In this document: positions 1 to 7,798 of the stretch, in pieces | Layout: the number at the start of each line of letters is the position of its first letter | Position numbering within the stretch: position 1 is the stretch's first letter | Assembly (NCBI RefSeq): GCF_902498065.1 | Contig: NZ_CABVIR010000010.1 | Location: 1 to 64,000, forward strand | Origin: Pseudomonas fluorescens | GTDB lineage: Bacteria; Pseudomonadota; Gammaproteobacteria; Pseudomonadales; Pseudomonadaceae | Reading direction: 5' to 3' | DNA: 64,000 bases | Translations under genes and position numbers: made by a program | Notes under the pieces: model-generated | What the model was told of the DNA's origin: nothing | Databases searched by the model: none | What the model saw: the letters and a program-made list of their open reading frames with translations, nothing else

Positions 1-120
1 CGCTCGATGGCCAGCGGCTATGCCGGTCTGGACAACGAACTGTTCTACCTCGACAAAACCATGATGGTCTTCGGCGACGCCAAGAAAGTCATCGAAGACA
101 TGGTCAAAGCCGTCGAGTAA
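1..120 (+). CDS. pntB: NAD(P) transhydrogenase subunit beta, C-terminal end only
   Basis: Only the last 39 codons are in the window, ending in TAA at 118-120. The peptide contains the tail typical of the proton-translocating transhydrogenase beta subunit: a GYAG...N-LF stretch followed by MVFGDAK, the end of the NADP(H)-binding domain III. The family couples hydride transfer between NADH and NADP+ to proton movement across the inner membrane. The start and the membrane part lie outside the window, so the call rests on this short C-terminus. Confidence 0.8.
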   Translation, partial: RSMASGYAGLDNELFYLDKTMMVFGDAKKVIEDMVKAVE

Positions 121-156
121 AACCTGCCTCAGCGCAGCACTAAAATGAAGCGCCTT

Positions 157-195
157 CCCCTATTCTACGAACGTTACGCTTTCGCAGGATAGGGG
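157..195. terminator. possible bidirectional hairpin between pntB and gbdR
   Basis: CCCCTAT at 157-163 is complementary to ATAGGGG at 189-195, separated by a 25-nt loop. It lies between two convergent genes, where a shared terminator is expected. There is no clear T-tract, so support is weak. Confidence 0.25.
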
Positions 196-202
196 TGAAA
201 AT

Positions 203-1306
203 TTATAGACGAACGCTGGCAAAAGTTGACTCGTTACGTGCCTGGCTCAAAGCTGACATCGAACCGGCCAACGGCGAGAGCACCAATGCTTGCGGCAGCG
301 GTATCATCGCCACCTGCTGCGTGGTATTGGAACCGACGCGCTCGTCACGCGGCGGAATGCCGAAGTATTCGCGGTAGCACTTGGAGAAGTGCGGCGTGGA
401 CACGAAGCCACAGATCGACGCCACTTCGATGATCGACATCGGCGTTTGCTTGAGCAACTGTCGCGCACGGACCAGACGCAGTTTCAGGTAGTAACGTGAC
501 GGCGAGCAGTGCAGGTACTTCTGGAACAATCGCTCGAGTTGCCGACGGGACACGGCGACGTACACCGCCAGTTCATCGAGGTCGATCGGCTCTTCCAGGT
601 TGGCTTCCATCAACGCGACGATTTCCTGCAACTTCGGCTGATTGGTGCCGAGCATGTGCTTGAGCGGCACGCGCTGGTGATCCTGTTCGTTACGGATGCG
701 CTCGTAGACAAACATTTCCGAGATCGCGGCGGACAGTTCACGCCCGTGATCACGGCTGATCAAGTGCAGCATCATGTCCAGCGGCGCGGTGCCGCCGGAG
801 CTGGTGAAGCGGTTACGGTCGAGGGTGAACAGGCGCGTGCTCATGGCCACGCGCGGGAAAGCTTCCTGCATCGAGGCCAGACATTCCCAGTGCACGCTGC
901 AATCGAAACCGTCCAGCAGGCCGGCGCAGGCCAGGGCCCAGCTGCCGGTGCAGACCGCACCGAGGCGGCAGGCCTTGCGGGCCTGGCTTTGCAACCAGGA
1001 TACGTGTTCACGGGTAACGGTGCGCTGTATGCCGACTCCACCGCAAACGATGAGCGTGTCCATTGGCGGGGCTTTGTGCATGGAAGCGTCGGGGGTGATT
1101 TGCAGGCCATCACTGGCCCAGACCTGGCCGCCATCGACGGTGAGGGTGGTCCAGCGATACAGCTCGCGACCGGACAACTGGTTGGCCATCCGCAGGGGTT
1201 CTACAGCGGACGCCAGAGAAATCAGCGTGAAATTGTCCAGCAGCAGAAAGCCGATGGATTGAGGTGCACGGTTCTGGGGTTGGGCCCCGGACTTGAACGA
1301 CGTCAT
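203..1306 (-). CDS. gbdR: GlxA/AraC-family transcriptional activator, probably GbdR (glycine betaine catabolism)
   Basis: A 367-aa protein with an N-terminal DJ-1/PfpI-like (amidotransferase-type) domain (about residues 15-190; SIGFLLLDNFTLISLASAVEP near the start, GAVCTGSWALA near 118) and a C-terminal AraC double helix-turn-helix (about 235-330; SRRQLERLF, then ASICGFVSTPHFSKCYREYFG). Length and the SAVEPLRMANQLSGRELYRW signature fit Pseudomonas GbdR, which in P. aeruginosa senses glycine betaine/dimethylglycine and activates their catabolic genes. The ATG at 1306 has GGAGA about 5 nt upstream. It is convergent with pntB, and no betaine catabolic genes are in the window. ArgR or CdhR paralogues are the alternatives, but those start differently. 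Confidence 0.72.
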   Translation of the reverse strand: MTSFKSGAQPQNRAPQSIGFLLLDNFTLISLASAVEPLRMANQLSGRELYRWTTLTVDGGQVWASDGLQITPDASMHKAPPMDTLIVCGGVGIQRTVTREHVSWLQSQARKACRLGAVCTGSWALACAGLLDGFDCSVHWECLASMQEAFPRVAMSTRLFTLDRNRFTSSGGTAPLDMMLHLISRDHGRELSAAISEMFVYERIRNEQDHQRVPLKHMLGTNQPKLQEIVALMEANLEEPIDLDELAVYVAVSRRQLERLFQKYLHCSPSRYYLKLRLVRARQLLKQTPMSIIEVASICGFVSTPHFSKCYREYFGIPPRDERVGSNTTQQVAMIPLPQALVLSPLAGSMSALSQARNESTFASVRL

Positions 1307-1727
1307 CGCAGTATCTCCTCACACAAAGCGGGTGAATGGCCTCAGGCAAAGGCTCTTTTTATTCTCCCATCCAAAAGTTGGTGGGTTTGTTCCTATTCAA
1401 CTTGCAAAGGTCGTACCCGATTACATAGTTTTGAGCGGATCCAAAAACGACATCACCCAATGTCTCTATGCTGAGGGTTTGCAGGGCGAAAGCCCTAAGG
1501 AAAACGCCTGAGTTTGTACCTGCGTTCATCAACGTTGTGCACTTTCGAAGCATATACGCGAGAGATATCTATAAACGACAACTTACTTGTCACCGACATC
1601 CACATGTCGGTTTTTGAATAAAAATAATGACCAATGCCCCGATTTGGGTTGGCATAAGCGCCATGCGCGATAAAAGTGCTCTATGACCGGGACAATGCGT
1701 ACCAGTAACCGGACCTAGGCCGATATA
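1307..1727. other. intergenic region upstream of gbdR, no gene seen
   Basis: About 420 bp of lower-GC DNA upstream of gbdR. The open frames here have no protein-like composition. It presumably carries the gbdR promoter; I see no convincing -35/-10 or operator. Confidence 0.5.
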
Positions 1728-1877
1728 TGTTGGCGCTGATGCGATTTTGACCCAAGCCGCCGGAAGTCATTGACCCATTCGAATACTCAGCAATCATGAC
1801 CTTGCGTGGGATTTCAGAGGCTGCACATGGGTCAGCTAAAATCAGTACCCTGGGTCAAAATCGCATCAGCGCCAACA
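1728..1877. mobile_element. 150-bp IS21-like deletion derivative (MITE-like)
   Basis: A perfect 27-bp inverted repeat: 1728-1754 (begins TGTTGGCGCTGAT, ends TTGACCCA) is the exact reverse complement of 1851-1877. A second TTGACCCA copy (1770-1777) and an inverted TGGGTCA copy (1828-1834) lie just inside, the multiple-terminal-repeat layout of IS21-family ends. The 96-bp interior has no ORF. No flanking target duplication is visible (CCGATATA before, CTTTGCAC after). I read it as two IS21-type ends brought together by internal deletion. Confidence 0.65.
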
Positions 1878-1919
1878 CTTTGCACCACATGGTGGATGTC
1901 ATGACGCCAAAGATTGGTA

Positions 1920-2225
1920 CTAAGTAGCGATTGCCTGCTCGTCGTCGGTCCGGAGCTCGCCCAATACTGAGCGCACCGGACGAGGTGCACCGAGATGCAG
2001 GTAACGTAGTTCATCCATAAAGGCACTCCAAAGTGAAGGGCCGCCCTTTTCCAGCACCTCCGCGCGCAAAGATGCTTCCTTGCTCGGATGCGTATGCCGA
2101 ACACCCCAGGCAGCCACATGCGCGAGCAGAGGCACAAGCTGTATTGCCGCTTCCGTGAGGCTGTAAATTCCTTTCTGCTGATGATTTGGATCCGGACATC
2201 TTGTCAGCAGGCCAGAAGCAGTCAT
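1920..2225 (-). pseudogene. HxlR-family regulator, C-terminal remnant
   Basis: The open frame encodes about 100 aa matching only the C-terminal half of larger HxlR-type regulators: it opens at TASGLLT, then KGIYSLTEAAIQLVPLLAHV and FMDELRYLHLGAP. The winged-helix half that should precede it is missing; upstream the sequence runs into the 2250-2404 element. The in-frame ATG at 2225 is probably not a genuine start. It looks like a regulator cut by insertion or deletion among IS relics. Confidence 0.65.
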
Positions 2226-2249
2226 TCGTGAATGGCCGTTTTCAACCGA

Positions 2250-2404
2250 GGCTGTGTAAAAACGTGTTGGAACAGGTATGACGGTCGGCGCCAGAACGAA
2301 AATCGCGCTCCTACAAAAATTTCAGGCCTGTTGGCTAGACAAACGCTGACAGATTTTACGTAGCAACGCAGACTTCAAAACGGTGCATTCGTTTTTACAC
2401 AGCC
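2250..2404. mobile_element. 155-bp element with 15-bp perfect terminal inverted repeats
   Basis: GGCTGTGTAAAAACG at 2250-2264 is the exact reverse complement of 2390-2404. Ends of this form are common on Pseudomonas insertion sequences of the IS1182/IS5 type. The 125-bp interior has no ORF and no target duplication is evident. A transposase fragment lies just outside (2448-2546), so this may be a non-autonomous or internally deleted copy. Confidence 0.5.
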
Positions 2405-2447
2405 AGGGCCGACTTCTGCCGATCGGGTAGGCTGGAGTAGGGGCGAT

Positions 2448-2546
2448 TCACTTGGTGCTCTCAACCTCAGCCGTTCGATGAGCCGGCGTTGGTTCGACAT
2501 CCATGATTGCGCCATGCTCGGTATCGATCAGATAGTTCACCGCCAT
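2448..2546 (-). pseudogene. IS1182-like transposase fragment
   Basis: Minus-strand frame of 32 codons reading MAVNYLIDTEHGAIMDVEPT and then PAHRTAEVESTK before TGA. The NYLID...IMDVE...TPA-RT pattern resembles the DDE-domain region of IS1182-type transposases. The frame can be read about 8 codons further upstream (GSTRFSWA), up to the stop codon of the neighbouring reductase gene. It is only a fragment, next to 15-bp IS-like ends. Confidence 0.5.
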
Positions 2547-2570
2547 TGCCCAGCTAAACCTCGTCGACCC

Positions 2571-3638
2571 CTAGGCCAGCGGCGGGTAGTCGGTATAGCC
2601 CTCTTCCGAACCACTGTAAAAAGTGGAGGCATCCGCGGTGGCCAGCGGCGCGTCCAGGAAGAAGCGTTCCGGCAGATCAGGGTTGCTGATGAACAGCGTG
2701 CCAAATGTGACTGCATCGGCCAGGCCGGTTTGCAGGGCCTGTTCCGCAGACTTCTGATCATAACCAACATTCAACACGAAAATCCCTGAGAACCGCTTGC
2801 GAGCCCCGGGCGCCAAGGGTTTCGCGCCTTCCGGCAGGGTCCCCGGTTCCATGAAATGCAGAATTCCAACGTTTTTCTTTTCCAGCGCCTCTACCGCGTA
2901 CATGTAGGTCTGCTCGAGATTGGAGTCGCCCATGTCATTGTACGGAATGCGCGGCGACAGCCTGACCGAGATACGGGCCGGTCCGAAGACCTTGATTGCC
3001 GCGTCAGTGGCTTCAAGCAAGAACCGCGCCCGCTTCTCAACGGTGCCGCCATACTCGTCGGTGCGTTTGTTTGAGCCGTCTTCCAGAAACTGCGCGGGCA
3101 GGTAACCATTGGCACCGTGTACCTCTACACCATCAAAGCCCGCATCTTTCGCGGCCTGTGCAGCTTTTTCGTAGTCCGCAATGGTGGACTTGATTTCATC
3201 AATGGTCAGTTCGCGTGGGGTCACCGAGGGTTTGATGCCTTCTGGCGTGAACGCCTGGCTATTGAAGGGAACTGACGATGGCGCGACCGGGAGTTCTCCA
3301 CCATGAAAATCAGGATGAGATGCTCTCCCGGTATGCCAGAGCTGGGCGAAAATGAGACCACCGGCTTCATGAACTGCCTGGGTTACCTTCTTCCAGCCCG
3401 CAATCTGTTCAGGAGTATAGATTCCGGGGGTATTCGTCCAGCCGACGGCCTGGGCGCTGATCTGGGTGCCTTCCGTAAAAATAAGGCCCGCCGATGCGCG
3501 CTGTGCGTAATACGTCGCAGTCAATTTGTTGGCCACCTGATCCTTGGATCGACCTCTTGTCATCGGCGCCATGAACACCCGATTCTTGAAAGTGAGTTCT
3601 TCGTTGTTCAAGGGGGTTAGAAGCTTAAAATTTTCCAT
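2571..3638 (-). CDS. Old Yellow Enzyme family alkene reductase (NADH:flavin oxidoreductase)
   Basis: A 355-aa FMN-dependent TIM-barrel ene-reductase that reduces activated C=C bonds (enones, maleimides, nitro compounds) with NAD(P)H. Family motifs are in order: APMTRGRS near residue 24, AQLWHTGRASH near 98, the substrate-anion-binding His/Asn pair in VEVHGANGYLPAQF near 178, then RTDEYGGTVEKRARF, and a C-terminal GTLFISNPDLPERF phosphate-binding segment. Length is normal. ATG at 3638 is preceded by a run of A/T with GAGGAAAG. The gene lies downstream of an HxlR regulator on the same strand, and its 3' end abuts transposon debris. NemA/XenB subtype cannot be set by eye. Confidence 0.88.
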   Translation of the reverse strand: MENFKLLTPLNNEELTFKNRVFMAPMTRGRSKDQVANKLTATYYAQRASAGLIFTEGTQISAQAVGWTNTPGIYTPEQIAGWKKVTQAVHEAGGLIFAQLWHTGRASHPDFHGGELPVAPSSVPFNSQAFTPEGIKPSVTPRELTIDEIKSTIADYEKAAQAAKDAGFDGVEVHGANGYLPAQFLEDGSNKRTDEYGGTVEKRARFLLEATDAAIKVFGPARISVRLSPRIPYNDMGDSNLEQTYMYAVEALEKKNVGILHFMEPGTLPEGAKPLAPGARKRFSGIFVLNVGYDQKSAEQALQTGLADAVTFGTLFISNPDLPERFFLDAPLATADASTFYSGSEEGYTDYPPLA

Positions 3639-3814
3639 ACTTTCCTCAGAATAAATTTTATTGAATGTCCGCCCGCGCTTAACGATTTCTCAAGTGCGGC
3701 TTGACCAAAGAAATGCTCCCTGTCGGATGCTCGATTGGCTGGCTACAACCCCCCGGCAAGAGTGGCGAACGAAGGATCCGGTTCGGACCGCTCCCTTCAG
3801 TGAGGACAATTGAC

Positions 3815-3842
3815 AAGGTATCAATAATAAACCTAGTGTCAA
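3815..3842 (-). promoter_or_regulatory. sigma70-type promoter of the 2571-3638 reductase
   Basis: On the minus strand TTGACA (3837-3842) is followed after 16 nt by TACCTT (3815-3820). The predicted start near 3808 gives a leader of about 170 nt to the ATG at 3638. Confidence 0.45.
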
Positions 3843-3870
3843 TTAGGCACTATTCGTAGACCTAGTAGGT
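3831..3870. promoter_or_regulatory. candidate operator: two ACCTAG sites overlapping the reductase -35
   Basis: ACCTAGTG at 3831-3838 overlaps the -35, and ACCTAGTAGGT at 3860-3870 is a perfect dyad around a central G. The starts are 29 bp apart, about three helical turns. A related ACCTAGG lies at 4620-4626, just upstream of the HxlR gene. I infer an HxlR operator shared by regulator and target. Confidence 0.4.
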
Positions 3871-4217
3871 TTGAGGATACCTACTGTCAGGAAATAGTCG
3901 GCGGCGCATGAGCTGTCGAGCCGTCGACAGTGGCCTCGCGCGTAAGAGCAGTGGCGCTCTGCGTTCATGATCGAACAAGCCTGAGCAATCGATGTGAAGA
4001 TTCGGTTGAAGTAGGTATCGAGATTGACTGCCCGCGCATGAAAGGCAAAAACTAGCGCACTGCCAACAACAAAAAGCGTTGGCAGAGTTCCATGCTTACC
4101 AGGTCGCACTGGTTCCACTGAGATCTTCGGTGTTTCTCAAGACATCGGATTACAAGTCCCGAAGCGCAGCATGGGCGGCCGACAACGCGTTCATGTAATC
4201 GAGTGAAACAGCCTTCC
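3871..4217. other. intergenic stretch, no confident gene
   Basis: Between the reductase promoter and the HxlR gene. One minus-strand frame (about 4140-4226) reads a protein-like tail ending SLDYMNALSAAHAALRDL before TAA, with nothing recognisable upstream; it may be decayed coding DNA. Otherwise nothing is seen. Confidence 0.3.
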
Positions 4218-4601
4218 CTACGTACTTGTCGTTCCGATTGCAGCGGCGTCGAACTTCTGCCGGGCAGCATCAACCTCCGGCATCTTGGCGAGCGTCCATT
4301 CATGCAGTGCCCGAAAAGGTTGTTGCAGCGTGCGGCCCAGCGGCGTGACTCGATACTGCACCGCGACTGGCGAAAGCGAAATCACCTCGCGCGATACCAA
4401 GCCGTTGCGCTCCAGCCGGCGGAGACATTGAGTTAGCGCTTTCTGGGTGACGCCTTGCAGGCGACGACGGATCGCGTTGAAGCGTTGCGGACCGTCATCA
4501 AGCACGGCTAACACCATCATCGACCATTTATCAGCGATCTGGTCGAATAAAGCTCGGCTAGGGCAGTCGGACGAAAAACACAGCGGTTCGAGTTCAAGCA
4601 T
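4218..4601 (-). CDS. HxlR-family winged-helix regulator
   Basis: A 127-aa protein matching the HxlR/DUF24 fold: Cys-9 and Cys-14 near the N-terminus, DQIADKWSMMVLAVL at about 20-35, RRRLQGVTQKALTQCLRRLERNGLV forming the recognition helix and wing, then YRVTPLGRTL. HxlR proteins often sense electrophiles or quinones through an N-terminal cysteine and repress reductases; the downstream same-strand Old Yellow Enzyme fits that role. AAGGAAA lies about 6 nt upstream of ATG 4601. ACCTAG-type motifs occur before both genes. The ligand is unknown. Confidence 0.85.
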   Translation of the reverse strand: MLELEPLCFSSDCPSRALFDQIADKWSMMVLAVLDDGPQRFNAIRRRLQGVTQKALTQCLRRLERNGLVSREVISLSPVAVQYRVTPLGRTLQQPFRALHEWTLAKMPEVDAARQKFDAAAIGTTST

Positions 4602-4698
4602 GGCGGTTTCCTTCTATATACCTAGGCGATCTCAGGCGCTAGATTGACGCCAAGTTTACTAGATATACTGAGCCTAAGAACGCTTTCTTCTGTTGTAG

Positions 4699-4718
4699 TG
4701 TTGGCGCTGATTGGAAAC
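4699..4718. mobile_element. possible solo IS21-type end
   Basis: TGTTGGCGCTGAT at 4699-4711 is identical to the outer 13 bp of the ends of the 1728-1877 element and continues TGGAAAC. It sits exactly where the integrase remnant (4719-4945) loses similarity to its family. I infer an IS21-family insertion that truncated the integrase, with the rest of the element lost. Confidence 0.35.
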
Positions 4719-4945
4719 CGACACGTGCTCCCCATGACCTATGTCTCGTACTCGTCGCTTGGTTAAGTCACAGGCACGCAGCTTGTGTCGATAGCCAAAT
4801 TGAACAGCGCCAAATCCCTCGTCTTCTCAGCAAGCTGGAGCCTTACTCGGATGGCCCAGATATCCCTGACTCGGAGCGGAGCTTTCTGTCCAACAAGTAT
4901 CCCGTTATTCCATGGCTGATGCCGATATTTAGCAATGGTGTTCAT
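4719..4945 (-). pseudogene. tyrosine recombinase/integrase, truncated and frameshifted
   Basis: From ATG 4945 the frame reads MNTIAKYRHQPWNNGILVGQ, then DIWAIRVRLQLAEKTRDLALFNLAID, the N-terminal part of a common short tyrosine-recombinase family. Near 4785-4788 a one-base shift occurs: the open frame ends TSCVPVT at 4763, while the alternative frame continues KLRACDLTKRRVRDIGHGEHVS down to about 4719. The catalytic Arg/His/Tyr domain is absent. It is a relic, not an active integrase. Confidence 0.7.
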
Positions 4946-4951
4946 GATGGT

Positions 4952-4973
4952 GTCCTCCACGTGGGTGGAGGAC
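4952..4973. other. 9-bp perfect hairpin upstream of the integrase relic
   Basis: GTCCTCCAC (4952-4960) pairs with GTGGAGGAC (4965-4973) across a GTGG loop. On the minus strand the GGAGGAC arm lies just upstream of the integrase ATG, so it may be a structured ribosome-binding region. The rest of 4974-5273 has no supported gene. Confidence 0.4.
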
Positions 4974-5273
4974 TAGGGTGGATCAGTCGCGCGGCACCGT
5001 TGTCGGATTCGGCCAGAAGCGGTCGGTGATCTAAATGAATAAATCTGCCCCCGTTTTCTTAACCGCATGAGATGAGCGTTGCACCTTGATTTAGAGATGC
5101 ATCAAATCGGCGTTGGCAATAAATCAGGAGACTTGGCGAGGCAAGCCCTGCAGTCCGGCGTCACTACTTAAAGCCCCGTTGACGAGCAAGAGTTGTGAGT
5201 GTGCAGCGATTTTCGCCCAAGGGGCCGCCATGCTGATGGTTCTCCGCTCGCACCCTGGCCGTGGCCTAGGAGG

Positions 5274-6161
5274 CTATTTAGGTCGCTCATGGAATGCAGC
5301 AAAAATATCCGCCATAAAATCCATGAAAACGATGGCTCGCTGGGGCAGCAGCCGATTCGCTAAGTATACGATTTGGATCGGAACGGGTGGCGCCACGTAT
5401 TCGTTAAGCAGTAATTGAAGATTGCCACTTCTCAGCCCTTCCTCATATAGCCATTGAGGCCCCTGCGCGATTCCCAATCCTGCATTGACGTACTCACGTA
5501 TCGCCTCAGGGGAGTTGACACGCAGTCGTCCGGAGATCGGGACATCACTATCCTTAAACCGCCAGTTGGTTCCAGTGGATAGCAGGGTATAAATGAGGCA
5601 GTCGTGTTCCTTAAGGTCATCAGGCGAAGAGGGAGATCCATGTTTCTCTAGGTACGCACGGCTGGCAACGCACACACGCTCGAACCAGGCTAGTGGCCGG
5701 GCTCGCATTGCACTGTCCTCCAGGTGCCCAATACGAATCGCGAGTTCTGCGCCCTCGTCGACTAAATTGACGTAGCGATCATTGATTTGAAGATCGAGCG
5801 ACAGTTCGGGATAACGCCCTAGAAAGCTCGCGACGTGCGGTACGATGAAGGTGTGAGCCAATGCGGTCGGGCAAGCGACGCGCAATAACCCAGACGGCGT
5901 TACGTTCCCTCTCAGTGAGGACTCTGACTGTTCCACTGAGTCCAGAATACGCCGCGCATCTGCGTAGTACCGTTCACCCTCGGGCGTGAGCATCAGCTTT
6001 CGCGTGGATCGGTGAAGCAGCCTGGTTTGCAAATGGTTTTCAAGAGCAGCGACGTAACGACTGACGTTCGGTTGCCCTAGTCCTAGATCACGCCCCGCAG
6101 CAGAAAAACTACCTGTCTCGACAGCGCGTACAAAACAGCTCATCAGCAACAACCGATCCAT
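5274..6161 (-). CDS. LysR-family transcriptional regulator
   Basis: 295 aa from ATG 6161. I prefer this start over ATG 6176 because AAAGGAG lies 4 nt upstream and MDRLLLMSCFVRAVETGSFS is the usual N-terminus of this CrgA-like group. The winged HTH spans about 1-60 (AAGRDLGLGQPNVSRYVAAL); the effector-binding domain follows (LRVACPTALAHTFIVP, DLAIRIGHLEDS-like segment, GLGIAQGPQWLYEEGL). It is divergent from an SDR and a GST gene, the typical LysR arrangement, so it probably controls them. Confidence 0.88.
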   Translation of the reverse strand: MDRLLLMSCFVRAVETGSFSAAGRDLGLGQPNVSRYVAALENHLQTRLLHRSTRKLMLTPEGERYYADARRILDSVEQSESSLRGNVTPSGLLRVACPTALAHTFIVPHVASFLGRYPELSLDLQINDRYVNLVDEGAELAIRIGHLEDSAMRARPLAWFERVCVASRAYLEKHGSPSSPDDLKEHDCLIYTLLSTGTNWRFKDSDVPISGRLRVNSPEAIREYVNAGLGIAQGPQWLYEEGLRSGNLQLLLNEYVAPPVPIQIVYLANRLLPQRAIVFMDFMADIFAAFHERPK

Positions 6162-6215
6162 CACGCTCCTTTTCATGCAGATTTCGCATGAGATCTATTC
6201 TATTTGCCCATCTTA

Positions 6216-6227
6216 TCAGTGCACTGA
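6216..6227. promoter_or_regulatory. candidate operator, 12-bp perfect palindrome
   Basis: TCAGTGCACTGA lies midway in the 134-bp gap between the divergent LysR and SDR genes. The position suits a LysR site, but it does not follow T-N11-A exactly. Confidence 0.3.
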
Positions 6228-6295
6228 CATGAATACATAGTTGCTCTCAGAAGGTCAGTCGTCCGGCTGGCCGCCCCGAAAGAGAGGAAATTTAC

Positions 6296-7042
6296 ATGTC
6301 CCGTTTACAAGGCAAGCGTACCCTCATCACTGGCGGTACGAGCGGCATCGGTCTGGAGACCGCCAAGCAATTTCTCGCCGAAGGCGCACGCGTGATCGTC
6401 ACAGGCGTTAATCCTGAGTCCATGGCAAATGCTCAAGCTATTTTAGGTAGCGAAGTCCTGGTGCTGCGAGCCGACTCAGCTAGTGTCGCAGCCCAGAAGG
6501 AGCTGGCGCAGGCTGTTCAGTCTCATTACGGGCAGCTCGACGTTGCTTTCCTCAATGCAGGCGTATCCGTCTGGAGGCCAATCGAAGACTGGAACGAGGA
6601 GATGTTCGATCGCTCCTTCAACATCAATGTCAAAGGCCCTTACTTCCTTCTGCAAGCACTGCTGCCGACTTTCTCTAATCCTGCATCGGTCGTTCTTAAC
6701 ACCTCGGTAAGTGCGCACCTGGGCGCCGCGCGTTCATCCATTTATGCCGCAACAAAGGCTGCCTTTCTGAACATGTCGAAAACGCTCTCTAGCGAGCTTC
6801 TACCGCGTGGTGTTCGAGTAAATGCGGTCAGTCCTGGTCCGATCGACACGCCGCTGTACGACAAGGCGGGTATACCCGATGCCTACCGCGAGCAGGTCAA
6901 TAAAGATATTGCTGCGACTATCCCATTTGGCCGTTTTGGCACGCCTGAAGAAGTAGCTAAGGCGGTGCTGTACCTCGCGTCGGACGAGTCTCGTTGGACG
7001 TTGGGAACAGAAATTATTGTTGATGGTGGTCGCTCGCTTTAA
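6296..7042 (+). CDS. SDR-family oxidoreductase
   Basis: A 248-aa classical short-chain dehydrogenase. The Rossmann motif TLITGGTSGIG is at about 9-19, LNAGVS at about 89 (NAG motif), catalytic Ser near 140 and the YAATK active site (Tyr/Lys) near 152-156, then NAVSPGPIDTPLY and a C-terminal GTEIIVDGG. GAGAGGAAATTTAC precedes ATG 6296. It is likely an NAD(P)H-dependent reductase of a small carbonyl or a quinone. It lies 81 bp upstream of a GST gene on the same strand and is divergent from LysR, suggesting a small stress-detoxification unit. Substrate unknown. Confidence 0.9.
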   Translation: MSRLQGKRTLITGGTSGIGLETAKQFLAEGARVIVTGVNPESMANAQAILGSEVLVLRADSASVAAQKELAQAVQSHYGQLDVAFLNAGVSVWRPIEDWNEEMFDRSFNINVKGPYFLLQALLPTFSNPASVVLNTSVSAHLGAARSSIYAATKAAFLNMSKTLSSELLPRGVRVNAVSPGPIDTPLYDKAGIPDAYREQVNKDIAATIPFGRFGTPEEVAKAVLYLASDESRWTLGTEIIVDGGRSL

Positions 7043-7123
7043 CGAGATAGGCACGCCTTCGAGTCTGTACATCCCGCTTCCTGCCCGGAAGCGGGAGTTG
7101 TCGAAATAACAGTGGGTATTCAA

Positions 7124-7798
7124 ATGTCGCAATCACAGCTCACGCTCGTTAGCCACGAGCTTTGTCCGTTTGTTCAGCGAGTGGCAATTTTACTCCTCGA
7201 AAAAGGGGCTCCATTTCAACGGGTTGATGTGGATTTGAAGGACAGGCCCAGCTGGTTTCTGGTCATGTCGCCAACGGGCAAAGTCCCGCTTCTTATGGTG
7301 CAAAAAGGCGATGAGGAAGCGACCGTACTTTTCGAGAGCGTCGCTATCTGTGAATACATCGAACAGGTGTATCCGGAGCCCGCTCTGCACCCGAAAGATG
7401 CGATTTCCCGTGCTCAACACCGTGCATGGATCGAATTCGCCACTGGTATGCTTGCTGATGCATGGGGATATTTGAACGCAACGGATCAGCAGACAGCGCT
7501 TGCTAAGTCTTCAGCGCTGAGGGGAAAGCTGGAGAGGCTTGGCGGTGAAAAGATGGAGGGGCCGTACTTCGCTGGCGAAACGTTCAGTATGGTGGATATT
7601 GCTGTAGCCCCAGTTTTCCGCTATTTCGACATACTGGGATTCGAACAAAGTCATTCATTGTTTGATGGACTTGGTCGCATTGCCGAGTGGCGTCATGCAC
7701 TGGCCAATCGCGCTAGCGTTCAAGCGGCTGTCGCCGAGAATTATGCAGACCGGTTACGCAAACATCTGCTGGAGGTGAAGGCCATTTTAGTCAGATGA
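7124..7798 (+). CDS. glutathione S-transferase family protein
   Basis: 224 aa from ATG 7124; a GTG four codons upstream is also open but has no better ribosome-binding site. The N-terminal thioredoxin fold has CPFVQRVAILLLEKG near residue 14 (Omega/Beta-type catalytic Cys/Ser position), SPTGKVPLL with the cis-Pro, and ESVAICEYIEQVYP as the glutathione gamma-glutamyl-binding turn. The C-terminal all-helical domain includes FAGETFSMVDIAVAPVFRY. It probably conjugates or reduces electrophiles alongside the upstream SDR. Confidence 0.88.
   Translation: MSQSQLTLVSHELCPFVQRVAILLLEKGAPFQRVDVDLKDRPSWFLVMSPTGKVPLLMVQKGDEEATVLFESVAICEYIEQVYPEPALHPKDAISRAQHRAWIEFATGMLADAWGYLNATDQQTALAKSSALRGKLERLGGEKMEGPYFAGETFSMVDIAVAPVFRYFDILGFEQSHSLFDGLGRIAEWRHALANRASVQAAVAENYADRLRKHLLEVKAILVR

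Noticed and set aside
509..1474. A 321-codon plus-strand frame opposite gbdR
   Set aside because: Shadow of the GbdR gene, no domain.
3843..4118. A 91-codon minus-strand frame in the OYE-HxlR gap
   Set aside because: No ribosome-binding site and no family resemblance; it runs through the promoter region.
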